The notes beneath the pieces are model-generated. The model did not search any database and had not been told where the DNA came from. It saw only the letters and a list, made by a program, of their open reading frames with translations. Positions 1 through 9,546 of a stretch of DNA of 64,000 nt are shown here, piece after piece. The DNA is from Streptomyces sp. CNQ-509. GTDB taxonomy: Bacteria > Actinomycetota > Actinomycetes > Streptomycetales > Streptomycetaceae. The stretch lies in assembly GCF_001011035.1 (NCBI RefSeq), contig NZ_CP011492.1:992001-1056000 (forward strand), written 5' to 3'. A program made the translations under genes and the position numbers. Position 1 is the stretch's first letter, and each line of letters opens with the position of its first letter.

Positions 1-937
1 CCTCCAGGGTGCGGCCCCACAGCTCCAGGACCTGCTCGACGACACCGGTGCGGATGCCCCGGCGGTCCACGAAGTCCACGGCCTTCTCGTAGTACTCCTG
101 CTGGACCTCCAGCGCGGACGCCTCCCGCCCGCTGGCGAGCCGCACCTTGCGCTGCCCGGTCATGTCGTGGCTGACCTCGCGGATGGCCCGGATCGGGTTC
201 TCCAGAGTCAGGTCGCGCATCACCGTGCCGGCCTCGATCATGCGCAGCACGAGGTCGGTGGCGCCGACCTTGAGCAGCATGGTGGTCTCGGACATGTTGG
301 AGTCGCCGACGATGACGTGCAGCCTGCGGTAACGCTCGGCGTCGGCGTGCGGCTCGTCGCGGGTGTTGATGATGGGCCGGGAGCGCGTCGTGGCGGAGCT
401 GACGCCCTCCCAGATGTGCTCCGCCCGCTGGCTGACGCAGTAGACCGCGCCCCGCGGCGTCTGCAGCACCTTGCCGGCGCCGCAGATGAGCTGCCTGGTG
501 ACGAGGAACGGGATGAGGATGTCGGCGAGCCGGGAGAACTCTCCGTGCCGGGCCACCAGATAGTTCTCGTGGCAGCCGTAGGAGTTCCCGGCGGAGTCGG
601 TGTTGTTCTTGAAGAGGTAGACGTCGCCGGCGATGCCCTCCTCGTGGAGCCGGCGCTCGGCGTCGACGAGGAGGCCCTCGAGGATGCGCTCGCCCGCCTT
701 GTCGTGGGTGACCAGCTCGATGACGTTGTCACACTCGGGAGTTGCGTATTCGGGGTGCGAGCCGACGTCCAGGTACAGGCGTGCACCGTTGCGCAGGAAG
801 ACGTTGCTGCTGCGGCCCCAGGAGACGACCCGGCGGAAGAGGTAGCGCGCCACCTCGTCCGGGGACAGGCGGCGCTGTCCCCGGAACGTGCACGTGACGC
901 CGTACTCGTTCTCAAGCCCGAAAATGCGGCGGTCCAT
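1..937 (-). CDS. pafA: Pup-protein ligase PafA (3' end outside window)
   Basis: PafA attaches the C-terminal glutamate of Pup to substrate lysines in an ATP-dependent reaction, marking proteins for the proteasome. The visible 312 residues start [14 protein letters not shown] and contain the family motifs [17 protein letters not shown] and [13 protein letters not shown], both shared with the paralogue Dop at 5.7-7.2 kb. The N-terminal ENEYG glutamates belong to the glutamine-synthetase-like Mg-ATP site. The ATG at 937 has no Shine-Dalgarno sequence; a TAATGT box six bases upstream overlaps the stop of the MFS gene, so a leaderless start is plausible. Identification is firm; only the C-terminus is missing. 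Confidence 0.97.
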   Translation of the reverse strand, partial: MDRRIFGLENEYGVTCTFRGQRRLSPDEVARYLFRRVVSWGRSSNVFLRNGARLYLDVGSHPEYATPECDNVIELVTHDKAGERILEGLLVDAERRLHEEGIAGDVYLFKNNTDSAGNSYGCHENYLVARHGEFSRLADILIPFLVTRQLICGAGKVLQTPRGAVYCVSQRAEHIWEGVSSATTRSRPIINTRDEPHADAERYRRLHVIVGDSNMSETTMLLKVGATDLVLRMIEAGTVMRDLTLENPIRAIREVSHDMTGQRKVRLASGREASALEVQQEYYEKAVDFVDRRGIRTGVVEQVLELWGRTLE

Positions 938-943
938 GACTGA

Positions 944-949
944 ACATTA
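944..949 (-). promoter_or_regulatory. Candidate leaderless -10 box of pafA
   Basis: TAATGT on the minus strand lies six bases before the pafA ATG, which lacks a ribosome-binding site. The box overlaps the TAA stop of the upstream MFS gene, so pafA may be transcribed independently of that gene. This is a pattern match only; no clear -35 was identified. Confidence 0.35.
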
Positions 950-2197
950 CGCCTGTCGCTCGGTTTCGAAACCGGGTGCAGCTCCGCCGATTCGATCTTT
1001 TTCGACCGGCAGGGGCGGGCGGCCGGTGCCCGCCAGAACCCGTACGAAGCCGGTGAACACCAGCAGCGCCGCCGCCCCGCCGAGTCCGACGACCGCGAAG
1101 CCGCCCGTCTCGCCACCGTGCTCGACCGCGGGACCGCTGATCGCGGTGCCCGCGGCGGCGCCGAAACCGAAGGTCGTCACCAGCCAGGAGAACGCCTCCG
1201 TTGCCGTGCCGCGCGGCGCGTGCCGGTCGACGACGACGAACGAGCAGGCGAGCGCCGGGGCGAGGAAGAGGCCCGCGACACCGGAGAGCAGCGTCATGGC
1301 GACGGTGCCGGGCGTGAGCATCAGCGGCAGATAGCCGACCGCCAGGCCCGCCAGCAGCAATTGCAGCCGCCGCTCGGCCCGGCCCGGCCACTGCCGGGCG
1401 CCGTAGACGACGCCGCCGACCAGCGCGCCGGCGCCGAGCGCGGAGAGGAGGTAGCCGCCGATGGCGTCGTCGCCGCGGGCGTCGGCGTACGCGACGGAGG
1501 CGACGGCCGTACCGCCGAGGGCAACGCCGACGAAGAAGAAGGCGCCGAGGATCACCAGCAGCCCCCGCGCCCGCAGGGCCCCCAGCCAGTGCGCCTCGCG
1601 CGGCTCGGAGCGCCACCGGCGGGCGGGCGGCGACAGGACGACCCACAGGGCCCCCAGCACGCCCAGGGCGTTGAGCACGAGCAGCGCGGCGGACTCGGAG
1701 GCGGTGGCGACCAGCAGGGTGACGACCAGCGGCGCGACGGCGAACATCACCTCCTGCGCCACGGCGTCCAGCGCGTACGCGCCGTGCACCCGGTCCTCCC
1801 GCTTGAGCACGCTGGGCCACAGCGCCCGCAGGGCGCCCTCAAGCGGCGGCGTGAAGAGCCCGGCGACCAGGACGGCGACGCAGGCCAGCGGGAGCGGATC
1901 GATGCCCACGACGGCGAAGAGGGCCATCCCGGCGGCGGAGAGCAGCGCGCTGGGCAGCAGTACGCGCGGCTGGCCGCGCAGGTCGACGGCGCGGCCGAGG
2001 AGCGGCTGCCCGATCGCGGTGGCCAGGCCGTAGCCGCCGGAGAGGACGCCGCCCAGGGTGTACGAGCCGCCTTCCGCCCGGACGAAGAGCACGATGGCAA
2101 ACGCGGCGGTGGCGTTCGGCAGCCGCCCGATGAGCGTCCCGGTGAGCAGCCTGCCGACGTGTCTGACGCGCAGCAACTCGGCGTATCCCCGCAGCAC
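947..2197 (-). CDS. Major facilitator superfamily transporter
   Basis: A 416-residue membrane protein with about twelve hydrophobic segments and the loop-2 signature GRAVDLRGQPR typical of MFS antiporters (DRxGxR type). The substrate is unknown; exporters of this kind often carry small drugs or metabolites. The GTG start at 2197 has a good ribosome-binding site (GGGAGG). It is divergent from a LacI-family regulator and separated from it by about 100 bp carrying a perfect 14-bp inverted repeat, which suggests control by that regulator. It ends 9 bp before pafA on the same strand, but a link to proteasome function is not evident. Confidence 0.85.
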   Translation of the reverse strand: MLRGYAELLRVRHVGRLLTGTLIGRLPNATAAFAIVLFVRAEGGSYTLGGVLSGGYGLATAIGQPLLGRAVDLRGQPRVLLPSALLSAAGMALFAVVGIDPLPLACVAVLVAGLFTPPLEGALRALWPSVLKREDRVHGAYALDAVAQEVMFAVAPLVVTLLVATASESAALLVLNALGVLGALWVVLSPPARRWRSEPREAHWLGALRARGLLVILGAFFFVGVALGGTAVASVAYADARGDDAIGGYLLSALGAGALVGGVVYGARQWPGRAERRLQLLLAGLAVGYLPLMLTPGTVAMTLLSGVAGLFLAPALACSFVVVDRHAPRGTATEAFSWLVTTFGFGAAAGTAISGPAVEHGGETGGFAVVGLGGAAALLVFTGFVRVLAGTGRPPLPVEKDRIGGAAPGFETERQA

Positions 2198-2218
2198 GGT
2201 CCCTCCCGAGACGCTGAA

Positions 2219-2253
2219 GTGTTACGTATAACGCCGTAGGTTATACGTAACAC
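2219..2253. promoter_or_regulatory. Inverted-repeat operator between MFS and LacI genes
   Basis: GTGTTACGTATAAC (2219-2232) and its exact reverse complement GTTATACGTAACAC (2240-2253) flank a 7-bp spacer. Each arm is AT-rich in a very GC-rich genome and contains TACGTA. It sits 22 bp upstream of the MFS GTG and 45 bp upstream of the lacI-type ATG, where a repressor would cover both promoters. The likely ligand is the adjacent LacI-family protein. LacI-family sites are often single palindromes with a central CG, so the two arms could instead be two adjacent sites. Confidence 0.75.
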
Positions 2254-2298
2254 GGGCGAGGGTCGACCCCGTAGGCCGGAACGCGACGAGGAGGCACG

Positions 2299-3399
2299 AT
2301 GCGGGGCGCGCACGAGGACGGAAGGCGCGCCGCGGCGCGCACCGGGCCGCCGGCGGCGGGAGAGCCGGCCCCGCGGCCGGCCGCGGGCCGCGGCGGCGGC
2401 GTCACCAGCCGCGACGTCGCCCGCGCCGCGGGCGTCTCCCAGGCGGCCGTCTCCCTCGTCCTCGGCGGCAAGTGGCGCGGCCGCGTCTCCGCCGCCAAGG
2501 CGGACGCCGTCCGCGCCGCCGCCCGCGAGCTGGACTACCGCCCCAACGCGGCCGCCCGCACCCTGCGCACCGGAGGCACCCGCACCGCGCTCCTCGTCGT
2601 CCCCGCGCTCACCAACGAGTTCTTCGCCGGCGTCCACGCCGGCGCCGCACGCGCCGCCGCCGCCCACGACTTCGGCGTCGTGCTCTACCCCTCTCCCGAG
2701 GGCATCGGCCCCGCCCGCGACCCCTTCGCCGCCGCCCACACCGCCGTCGACGGCGTGATCGCCTCGTCCATGGCCACTGACGCCGTACGGAACCTGCGCG
2801 GCGGCGGACTCCCGCTCGTCATGCTCGACAGCGACCCGGCCGGCACCGGTGCCGTCGCCACCGTCAACGCCGACGTGGCCGACGGCATGCGGCAGGTCGC
2901 CCGGCACCTGCTGGAGCTCGGGCACCGGCGGATCACACGCCTCGCCGCCGCCATCGACTCGTGGACCTTCACCGCCCGCGGCCGGGCCCTGGCCGAGGCG
3001 CTCGGCGCCGTGCCCGCCGTGCGGCTGTGCACCGAACCCGCCGAGCTGTCCGTCGCCGGCGGTCTCGCGGCGGCCCAGCGGGCGCTCACGGCCCCGGCTG
3101 CGGACCGGCCCACGGCGCTGGTCTGCGACGACGACCTGCTCGCGGCCGGTGCCCTCAAGGCCGTACGGCGCCTCGGGCTGCGGGTGCCGTACGACGTGTC
3201 GGTCACCGGCTTCGACGACCTGGCGCTGGCCACCGCCGTCGAGCCGGAGCTGACCACCGTGCGGCTCCCGGCGGACAGCGTCGGCGCGGCCGGCATGACG
3301 GCGCTGCTCGACGCCCTCGCGGGCCGCGGCGCGGGCAGCACGACGGTCCCGGCCCGCCTGACGGTACGCGCGTCGACGGCCCCGGCCCCGGGCGCGTAG
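2299..3399 (+). CDS. LacI-family transcriptional regulator
   Basis: 366 residues. The helix-turn-helix is at about residues 35-85 (VTSRDVARAAGVSQAAVS, then the hinge-side RPNAAARTLRTG), followed by a periplasmic-binding-protein-like effector domain with TGFDDLALATAVEPELTTV near the C-terminus. A low-complexity Arg/Ala/Pro-rich stretch of about 34 residues precedes the DNA-binding domain; the true start could be slightly downstream, but GAGGAGG before ATG 2299 favours the long form. It is divergent from an MFS transporter and probably represses both genes through the inverted repeat between them. The inducer is unknown, most likely a sugar or similar small molecule. Confidence 0.9.
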   Translation: MRGAHEDGRRAAARTGPPAAGEPAPRPAAGRGGGVTSRDVARAAGVSQAAVSLVLGGKWRGRVSAAKADAVRAAARELDYRPNAAARTLRTGGTRTALLVVPALTNEFFAGVHAGAARAAAAHDFGVVLYPSPEGIGPARDPFAAAHTAVDGVIASSMATDAVRNLRGGGLPLVMLDSDPAGTGAVATVNADVADGMRQVARHLLELGHRRITRLAAAIDSWTFTARGRALAEALGAVPAVRLCTEPAELSVAGGLAAAQRALTAPAADRPTALVCDDDLLAAGALKAVRRLGLRVPYDVSVTGFDDLALATAVEPELTTVRLPADSVGAAGMTALLDALAGRGAGSTTVPARLTVRASTAPAPGA

Positions 3400-3441
3400 A
3401 GCCGCCGGGGCCGTCCCCCGGGACGGGCCCGGACACGACGA

Positions 3442-3469
3442 CGGGCGGGCCCGTCGCTGGGCCCGCCCG
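3442..3469. terminator. Bidirectional terminator between lacI-type gene and prcA
   Basis: CGGGCGGGCCC (3442-3452) pairs perfectly with GGGCCCGCCCG (3459-3469) across a 6-nt loop. It lies in the 85-bp gap between the convergent ends of the regulator and prcA. There is no U-tract, which is usual for actinobacterial terminators. Confidence 0.7.
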
Positions 3470-3484
3470 GTCGATGCCGTACGG

Positions 3485-4321
3485 CTACTTCTTCTTGCCG
3501 GACCCGTTGCCCGGCTTCTTCGCGGTACCGTCCGCGGAGCCCGCGCCCTCGGCGCCGCCGTCCGCTTCCGCCGCGGTGTCCTCCCCGTCCTCCGCGCCGG
3601 AGGCGCCCGCCGGTCCTTCGCCGTCCTCCTCCAGCAGCCGGGCGAGCTGACTGCCGAGGATCCGCCGGAACTTGCGCTGCTGCGGCCGGTTGCGGTCGAG
3701 GACCGCGACCTCGAGCTGCTTCGACGTCAGCTCCCGCTCGCCGCCGTTGTTGTCCCGCGCCAGCGACTCCGCCGCCAGCTTCAGCCCCTCCGCCAGCGTC
3801 ATGCCCTCGCGGTGCCGCTGGTCGAGATAGCTGCTGATCTGATCGGAATTGCCGCCGACCGCGACCGAACCGTGCTCGTCGACGATCGAACCGTCATGCG
3901 GCAGCCGGAAGATCTGGTCGTCGGCGGGGGTCTCCCCCACCTCCGCGACGATCAGCTCCACCTCGTACGGCTTCTCGGCGCCGCTGGAGAAGATCGTGCC
4001 GAGAGTCTGCGCGTAGACGTTCGCGAGGCCGCGGGCGGTGACGTCCTCGCGGTCGTACGTGTACCCGCGCAGATCGGCGTAACGGACGCCGCCGATGCGC
4101 AGGTTCTCGAACTCGTTGTACTTGCCGACCGCGGCGAAGGCGATCCTGTCGTAGATCTCGCTGACCTTGTGCAGGGCCCGGGACGGGTTCTCGGCGACGA
4201 ACAGGATGCCGTCGCTGTACTGCAGCACGACCACGCTGCGGCCGCGCGCGATGCCCTTGCGGGCGTACTCCGCGCGGTCCGCCATGGCCTGCTGGGGTGA
4301 GACATAGAACGGTGTCGACAC
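3485..4321 (-). CDS. prcA: 20S proteasome alpha subunit
   Basis: 278 residues. Alpha subunits form the outer rings and gate of the 20S core particle and dock the Arc/Mpa ATPase. The N-terminus [20 protein letters not shown] is the actinobacterial alpha signature, followed by the proteasome fold ([20 protein letters not shown], then the [13 protein letters not shown] region). It has no catalytic N-terminal Thr, as expected. The last 45 residues are an acidic/Gly/Lys-rich low-complexity tail (about 230-278) of the kind seen in streptomycete PrcA. The GTG start at 4321 follows GAGGGA at a long spacing. It lies 54 bp downstream of prcB on the same strand, so the two are almost certainly co-transcribed. 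Confidence 0.97.
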   Translation of the reverse strand: MSTPFYVSPQQAMADRAEYARKGIARGRSVVVLQYSDGILFVAENPSRALHKVSEIYDRIAFAAVGKYNEFENLRIGGVRYADLRGYTYDREDVTARGLANVYAQTLGTIFSSGAEKPYEVELIVAEVGETPADDQIFRLPHDGSIVDEHGSVAVGGNSDQISSYLDQRHREGMTLAEGLKLAAESLARDNNGGERELTSKQLEVAVLDRNRPQQRKFRRILGSQLARLLEEDGEGPAGASGAEDGEDTAAEADGGAEGAGSADGTAKKPGNGSGKKK

Positions 4322-4375
4322 CGGCTTATCCGTCCCTCTCTGCTCGTGGAGAAATCTCGTGGGGCCGCGCGCCCG

Positions 4376-5221
4376 CTAGAGCACGGACGCGCGCGGGCCG
4401 TCGGGCAGCTCCAGCCGGCCGTCGACCACCGAGCGGGCGATCTCGGAGACCTCGGCGTCGGGCAGCCTGCGGAAGCCCTCGTCGGTGATGGACGTGACGA
4501 TGGGGAAGATACGGCGGGTCAGGTCCGGCCCGCCGGTGGCGGAGTCGTCGTCCGCCGCGTCGTACAGCGCCTGGACGACGACGGTGGCGGCCTGCCGCTC
4601 CGTCAGCTCGTCGGTGAACAGCTTCTTCAGGGCACCGCGCGCGAACACCGAGCCGGATCCCACGGAGGCGAACCCCCGCTCCTCGGTCCTGCCGCCGGTC
4701 ACGTCGTACGAGAAGATGCGGCCCTTCTCCCGCGCCGGGTCCCACCCGGCGAAGAGCGGCAGCACGGCCAGGCCCTGCATGGCCATGCCCAGGTTGGACC
4801 GGATCATCGTGGACAGCCGGTTGGCCTTGCCCTCCAGGGAGAGCTGGGCGCCCTCGACCTTCTCGAAGTGCTCCAGCTCGAGCTGGAAGAGCCGCACCAT
4901 CTCGACCGCGACGCCCGCGGTGCCCGCGATGCCGATGGCGGAGTACTCGTCGGCGGGGAAGACCTTCTCGATGTCACGCTGCGCGATCATGTTCCCCATC
5001 GTGGCCCGCCGGTCACCGGCGAGGACGACCCCGCCGGGGAAGGTCAGAGCCACGATGGTGGTGCCGTGCGGCGCCTCGACGGCGCCCTTTACGGGCGGCA
5101 CCTCCCGGTTCCCCGGCAGCGCCGCCGGAGCATGCTCACCCAGGAAGTCCATAAACGAGGACGAGCCCGGCGTGAGGAAGGCGGCCGGCAGTCGCCCTGC
5201 GCCACGGATGTTGGCTTCCAC
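4376..5221 (-). CDS. prcB: 20S proteasome beta subunit
   Basis: 281 residues. Beta subunits carry the N-terminal-threonine protease site of the core particle. The propeptide, about residues 1-53, ends APHG, and autocleavage would expose Thr54 ([20 protein letters not shown]). The GTG start at 5221 ([16 protein letters not shown]) is chosen because GGAAGG lies 7 bp upstream and because it matches the remembered family N-terminus; a longer reading frame extends to 5287 but adds an unrelated Arg/Gly/Pro-rich stretch. The gene precedes prcA. It is separated from pup by 130 bp containing a strong hairpin, so prcBA expression may be partly uncoupled from pup. Confidence 0.97.
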   Translation of the reverse strand: MEANIRGAGRLPAAFLTPGSSSFMDFLGEHAPAALPGNREVPPVKGAVEAPHGTTIVALTFPGGVVLAGDRRATMGNMIAQRDIEKVFPADEYSAIGIAGTAGVAVEMVRLFQLELEHFEKVEGAQLSLEGKANRLSTMIRSNLGMAMQGLAVLPLFAGWDPAREKGRIFSYDVTGGRTEERGFASVGSGSVFARGALKKLFTDELTERQAATVVVQALYDAADDDSATGGPDLTRRIFPIVTSITDEGFRRLPDAEVSEIARSVVDGRLELPDGPRASVL

Positions 5222-5307
5222 GCGAATCCTTCCGGGGGTACGGCGGCCCGCCCCCCACGGGCCGAGCCGGTGACTTGCGCTGGGCACGGACCTTACCCGT
5301 GCCGCTG

Positions 5308-5346
5308 CCGGGCGTCCGCCCGGGTGCTCCCCGGACGGACGCCCGG
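5308..5346 (-). terminator. Hairpin between pup and prcB
   Basis: CCGGGCGTCCG (5308-5318) and CGGACGCCCGG (5336-5346) form a perfect 11-bp stem with a 17-nt loop, beginning 6 nt after the pup stop on the transcribed strand. It would act as a terminator or attenuator, or stabilise the pup end of a processed transcript, allowing Pup to be made in excess over the protease subunits. Confidence 0.6.
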
Positions 5347-5351
5347 GACGG

Positions 5352-5570
5352 CTACTCGCCGCCCTTTTGCACGAAGGAGCGCACGAAGTCCTCGGCGTTC
5401 TCCTCCAGCACGTCGTCGATCTCGTCGAGGACCGAGTCCACGTCCTCCGAAAGCTTCTCCTGCCGTTCCTTCAGGTCCTCGGAGACCTCGGCGTCCTGCG
5501 CCTGCTCCTCGACCTCTTCCTGGGAGCGCGTGGCCTTCTGCTGACCACCGCCGGTGTCCTTGGTCGCCAT
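5352..5570 (-). CDS. pup: Prokaryotic ubiquitin-like protein Pup, ending in Gly-Gly-Glu
   Basis: 72 residues, starting [16 protein letters not shown]. The protein is acidic and mostly disordered, with the helix-forming segment ([20 protein letters not shown]) that contacts the Arc coiled coil. The last codons are GGC GGC GAG TAG, so the protein ends GGE rather than the GGQ remembered from most streptomycetes; it would be ligation-competent without prior deamidation. ATG 5570 is preferred (GTGAGGG just upstream); a GTG at 5579 would add three residues. It lies between dop and prcB, the usual position in actinomycetes. Confidence 0.96.
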   Translation of the reverse strand: MATKDTGGGQQKATRSQEEVEEQAQDAEVSEDLKERQEKLSEDVDSVLDEIDDVLEENAEDFVRSFVQKGGE

Positions 5571-5731
5571 ATCCCTCACCCCGCTCGGTGTCGCCCGATG
5601 GTCCTGACTGCGTCGCCCTGCAAGATCCGACCCTACAAGCTGGGCCCGACATCGGCCCGGTGCTCTCTCAACGCTCGGAGGCCACCCGGATGATTCCCCT
5701 CCGCGCCACCTTTAGCCCGGTCCGTCCCGGA

Positions 5732-7243
5732 TCAGCCGCCCGAGAGGACCCGTACCAGCTCCTCCGCCGTGCGGCAGCGGTCCAGCAGTTCCTTGACGTG
5801 GTTGCGGGTACCCCGCAGGGGTTCCAGGGTGGGGACCCGCTGGAGGGAGTCGCGGCCGGGGAGGTCGAAGATGACCGAGTCCCAGGAGGCGGCGGCGACG
5901 TCGTCCGCGTACTGTTCGAGGCAGCGGCCGCGGAAGTACGCCCTGGTGTCCTCCGGCGGGTTCTTCACGGCCCGCAGGACCTCGTCCTCGGTGAGGAGCC
6001 GCTTGAGGCGGCCGCGGGCCGCCAGCCGGTTGTACAGGCCCTTCTCCGGGCGTACGTCCGCGTACTGCAGGTCGACCAGCGCGAGGCGGGCCGCGTCCCA
6101 GTCCAGGGCGTCGCGGCGGCGGTAGCCCTCCAGCAGTTCCCGCTTGGCCAGCCAGTCCAGCTCGCCGGAGAGGCTCATGGGGTCGGCTTCCAGCCGGTTG
6201 AGGGTGTCCTCCCAGCGGGTGAGCACGTCCTTGGTCTGCTCGTCCGCGTCCGCGCCGAAGCGCTCCTCGACGTATTTCCGCGCCAGCTCGCAGTACTCCA
6301 TCTGGAGCTGTACGGCGGTGAGCGTGCGGCCACTGCGCAGCACCACCTGGTGACGCAGCGTGGGGTCGTGGGAGACCTGGTGCAGGGTGCGCACGGGCTG
6401 TTCCACGGCCAGGTCGACCGCGATGAAGTCGTCCTCGATCATCGACAGCACCAGGGCGGTGGTGCCGAGCTTGAGGTAGGTGGAGATTTCCGAGAGGTTC
6501 GCGTCGCCGATGATGACGTGGAGTCTGCGGTATTTCTCGGCATCCGCGTGGGGCTCGTCGCGGGTGTTGATGATGGGGCGTTTGAGGGTGGTTTCCAGGC
6601 CGACCTCGACTTCGAAGTAGTCGGCGCGCTGGCTGATCTGGAAGCCGTGTTCGTTGCCGTCCTGGCCGATGCCGACGCGGCCGGCACCGGTGAAGACCTG
6701 GCGGGAGACGAAGAAGGGCGTGAGGTGGCGCACGATGTCCGAGAAGGGGGTTTCCCGCTTCATCAGGTAGTTCTCGTGGCAGCCGTAGGACGCGCCCTTG
6801 TTGTCGGTGTTGTTCTTGTAAAGAAGGATGGGCTGGGCACCCGGCAGTTGTCCCGCGCGCTCCGCCGCTTCCGCCATGATGCGTTCGCCGGCCTTGTCCC
6901 AGAGCACGGCGTCGCGGGGATTGGTGACCTCGGGGGCGCTGTACTCGGGGTGGGCGTGGTCGACGTAGAGCCGGGCGCCGTTGGTGAGGATGACGTTGGC
7001 GAGGCCGATGTCCTCGTCGGTGAGCTGGCTGGAGTCGGCGGCCTCGCGGGCGAGGTCGAAGCCGCGGGCGTCCCGCAGCGGGTTCTCCTCCTCGAAGTCC
7101 CACCGGGCGCGGCGCGCCCGGTGCATCGCCGCCGCGTAGGCGTTGACGACTTGGGACGAGGTGAGCATGGCATTGGCGTTGGGATGGCCCGGAACGGAGA
7201 TTCCGTACTCCGTCTCGATGCCCATTACTCGCCGTACGGTCAT
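5732..7243 (-). CDS. dop: Pup deamidase/depupylase
   Basis: 503 residues, homologous to PafA at the other end of the locus. Dop removes Pup from substrates and, where Pup ends in Gln, deamidates it to Glu. The N-terminus [20 protein letters not shown] carries the ETEYG metal-binding glutamates; [19 protein letters not shown] and [20 protein letters not shown] are shared with PafA. The stretch between about residues 38 and 75 that is absent from PafA corresponds to the Dop-specific loop region. ATG 7243 has AAGGAGG upstream. Because Pup here already ends in Glu, the deamidase step would be dispensable and depupylation the main expected role. Confidence 0.97.
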   Translation of the reverse strand: MTVRRVMGIETEYGISVPGHPNANAMLTSSQVVNAYAAAMHRARRARWDFEEENPLRDARGFDLAREAADSSQLTDEDIGLANVILTNGARLYVDHAHPEYSAPEVTNPRDAVLWDKAGERIMAEAAERAGQLPGAQPILLYKNNTDNKGASYGCHENYLMKRETPFSDIVRHLTPFFVSRQVFTGAGRVGIGQDGNEHGFQISQRADYFEVEVGLETTLKRPIINTRDEPHADAEKYRRLHVIIGDANLSEISTYLKLGTTALVLSMIEDDFIAVDLAVEQPVRTLHQVSHDPTLRHQVVLRSGRTLTAVQLQMEYCELARKYVEERFGADADEQTKDVLTRWEDTLNRLEADPMSLSGELDWLAKRELLEGYRRRDALDWDAARLALVDLQYADVRPEKGLYNRLAARGRLKRLLTEDEVLRAVKNPPEDTRAYFRGRCLEQYADDVAAASWDSVIFDLPGRDSLQRVPTLEPLRGTRNHVKELLDRCRTAEELVRVLSGG

Positions 7244-7439
7244 GCGGCCCTCCTTGCCCGGTACCGTCCGCGGCCCTGGACGGAACTCAAGTACCGCGGC
7301 GTCTGCGGCACGTGTGGTCCCCGCGGCGGCGATGCGCTGCGCTGCGCGCCGGTACGGAAGAGCCTAGAACGCCTTGGCGGCAGTGGGGAGATCATTACAG
7401 TCTTTGCTCCGGTCCGTTTGCACCCGTGGAAATACGTGT

Positions 7440-7477
7440 CCGGCTGCGGGCGGCCGTGTGGTGCCCCCCGCAGCCGG
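7440..7477 (-). terminator. Terminator-like hairpin after arc
   Basis: CCGGCTGCGGG (7440-7450) pairs perfectly with CCCGCAGCCGG (7467-7477) over a 16-nt loop. The stem starts about 10 nt after the arc stop and precedes a further 196-nt gap before dop, so arc is probably transcribed largely separately from dop-pup. Confidence 0.6.
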
Positions 7478-7487
7478 ATCGCCGCAT

Positions 7488-9254
7488 TTACAGGTACTGA
7501 CCGGTGTTGGCCACCGTGTCGATCGACCGGCCGGTGTCCGCGCCCTGCTTTCCGGTGACGAGGGTGCGGATGAACACGATCCGCTCGCCCTTCTTTCCGG
7601 AGATACGGGCCCAGTCGTCGGGGTTGGTCGTGTTGGGCAGGTCCTCGTTCTCCTTGAACTCGTCGACGCAGGCGGCGAGGAGGTGGGAGACGCGCAGGCC
7701 CTTCTGGTTGTGGTCGAGGAACGCCTTGATGGCCATCTTCTTGGCGCGGTCCACGATGTTCTCGATCATCGCGCCGGAGTTGAAGTCCTTGAAGTAGAGG
7801 ACTTCCTTGTCACCGTTGGCGTACGTGACTTCGAGGAACCTGTTCTCCTCGGACTCCGCGTACATCTGCTCGACGACGGACTGGATCATCGCGTCGACGG
7901 TGGCCTCGGCGGAGTCACCGTGCTCCGACATGTCCTCGGCGTGCAGCGGCAGGGTCCGGGTGAGGTACTTGGAGAAGATGTCCTTGGCGGCCTCGGCGTC
8001 CGGGCGCTCGATCTTGATCTTCACGTCGAGCCGGCCGGGGCGGAGGATCGCGGGGTCGATCATGTCCTCGCGGTTGGAGGCGCCGATGACGATCACGTTC
8101 TCCAGGCCCTCGACGCCGTCGATCTCGGAGAGGAGCTGCGGGACGATGGTGTTCTCCACGTCCGAGCTGACGCCGGAGCCGCGGGTGCGGAAGAGGGAGT
8201 CCATCTCGTCGAAGAAGACGATGACGGGCGTGCCCTCACTGGCCTTCTCGCGGGCCCGCTGGAAGACCAGGCGGATGTGCCGCTCGGTCTCGCCGACGTA
8301 CTTGTTGAGCAGCTCGGGGCCCTTGATGTTGAGGAAGTAGCTCTTGCCGGCGGGGCGGCCGGTGTGCTCCGCGACCTTCTTGGCGAGCGAGTTGGCGACC
8401 GCCTTGGCGATCAGCGTCTTGCCGCAGCCGGGCGGGCCGTAGAGGAGCACGCCCTTGGGGGGCCGCAGCTCGTGCTCCTTGAAGAGGTCGGGGTAGAGGT
8501 ACGGCAGCTCGACGGCGTCCCTGATCAGCTCGATCTGGTTGCCCAGGCCACCGATCTTGGTGTAGTCGATGTCCGGGACCTCTTCGAGGACCAGCTCCTC
8601 GACCTCGCTCTTGGGGATGACCTCGTAGACGTACCCGGAGCGGGGCTCCAGGAGCAGGGCGTCGCCGGCGCGGATGGTGGTGTGCAGCAGCGGCTCGGCG
8701 AGCCGGACCACCTTCTCCTCGTCGGTGTGCCCCATCACGAGGGCGCGCTCGCCGTCCTCCAGGATCTCCTTCAGGGTGACGATGTCCCCGGAGCGCTCGA
8801 ACGCCATGGCCTCGACCACGTTCAGCGCCTCGTTGAGCATCAGCTCCTGACCCCGGCGCAGCTCGTCGAGCTCCACGCTGGGGCTGACGTTCACCCGCAG
8901 CTTGCGGCCGCCGGTGAAGATGTCCGCCGTGCCGTCGTCGTTGGCCTCGAGGAAGACTCCGAAGCCGGCGGGCGGCTGGGCCAGCCGGTCGACTTCTTCT
9001 TTCAGGGCGACGATCTGGTCCCGGGCCTCACGGAGAGTGCTTGCCAGGCGCTCGTTCTGCGCGGACACTCCGGCGAGGTTGGTCTGCAACTCGACGATGC
9101 GTTCTTCGAGGATCCTCGTGTGACGCGGCGAGTCGGCGAGCTTTCGTCGCAGGACGGCGATCTCCTGCTCAAGGTAGGCGACCTGGCCGGCAGGGTCTTC
9201 GGACCCTCGACCCGGCCGGATGCCGCGGTTGGTGTCGTCGTCGTGGGCTGCCAC
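7488..9254 (-). CDS. arc: Proteasome-associated AAA+ ATPase ARC/Mpa
   Basis: 588 residues. The hexameric ATPase recognises Pup through N-terminal coiled coils and threads pupylated proteins into the 20S core. Residues about 20-95 are coiled coil ([22 protein letters not shown]), then OB domains, then an AAA+ module with Walker A GPPGCGKT (about 273-280) and Walker B FFDEMD (about 347-352). It ends in GQYL, with the penultimate Tyr used to dock on the alpha ring. GTG 9254 is preferred because GGAGG lies 8 nt upstream and the N-terminus ([20 protein letters not shown]) matches remembered orthologues; an upstream TTG at 9272 would place that Shine-Dalgarno inside the gene. Confidence 0.97.
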   Translation of the reverse strand: MAAHDDDTNRGIRPGRGSEDPAGQVAYLEQEIAVLRRKLADSPRHTRILEERIVELQTNLAGVSAQNERLASTLREARDQIVALKEEVDRLAQPPAGFGVFLEANDDGTADIFTGGRKLRVNVSPSVELDELRRGQELMLNEALNVVEAMAFERSGDIVTLKEILEDGERALVMGHTDEEKVVRLAEPLLHTTIRAGDALLLEPRSGYVYEVIPKSEVEELVLEEVPDIDYTKIGGLGNQIELIRDAVELPYLYPDLFKEHELRPPKGVLLYGPPGCGKTLIAKAVANSLAKKVAEHTGRPAGKSYFLNIKGPELLNKYVGETERHIRLVFQRAREKASEGTPVIVFFDEMDSLFRTRGSGVSSDVENTIVPQLLSEIDGVEGLENVIVIGASNREDMIDPAILRPGRLDVKIKIERPDAEAAKDIFSKYLTRTLPLHAEDMSEHGDSAEATVDAMIQSVVEQMYAESEENRFLEVTYANGDKEVLYFKDFNSGAMIENIVDRAKKMAIKAFLDHNQKGLRVSHLLAACVDEFKENEDLPNTTNPDDWARISGKKGERIVFIRTLVTGKQGADTGRSIDTVANTGQYL

Positions 9255-9489
9255 GGTCCTCACCTCCTCCAAGGGGAGCTGGACGCTTCCTGACCCTACC
9301 TGGCCGCGTCCCGCTTGAAACCCCTAGATCACAAAGACGGTCGGGGTGCATCCGATCTTCACCCGTGCGCCCGTCCTCACGCCAGGCAAATACCCATCCA
9401 GCAACATCGGAAAGCAGCCATTTGTTTCGTCTACAACGCTCAACACCCGCCAAGGGTGCCTGGAATTGCAGCGGAACGGCGACCGCTCC

Positions 9490-9514
9490 CCCGCCGGTTC
9501 CGGGAACCGGCGGG
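9490..9514 (-). terminator. Strong hairpin upstream of arc (end of the trmI-side transcripts)
   Basis: CCCGCCGGTTCC (9490-9501) and GGAACCGGCGGG (9503-9514) are perfect 12-bp complements with a single-base centre. The element lies 33 nt beyond the stop of the secreted-protein gene on its transcribed strand and would separate it from the arc promoter in 9255-9489. Confidence 0.7.
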
Positions 9515-9546
9515 AAGGCGACGTGGGAGGGGGTGCCGCGGCGGGG

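Noticed and set aside
4346..7558. 1070-codon plus-strand frame across prcB, pup and dop
   Set aside because: It is antisense to genes with unmistakable proteasome-pathway motifs, and the encoded sequence shows no domain.
9255..9272. TTG start at 9272 for arc
   Set aside because: It would place the excellent GGAGGTGAGG ribosome-binding site inside the coding region; GTG 9254 fits both the signal and the family N-terminus.
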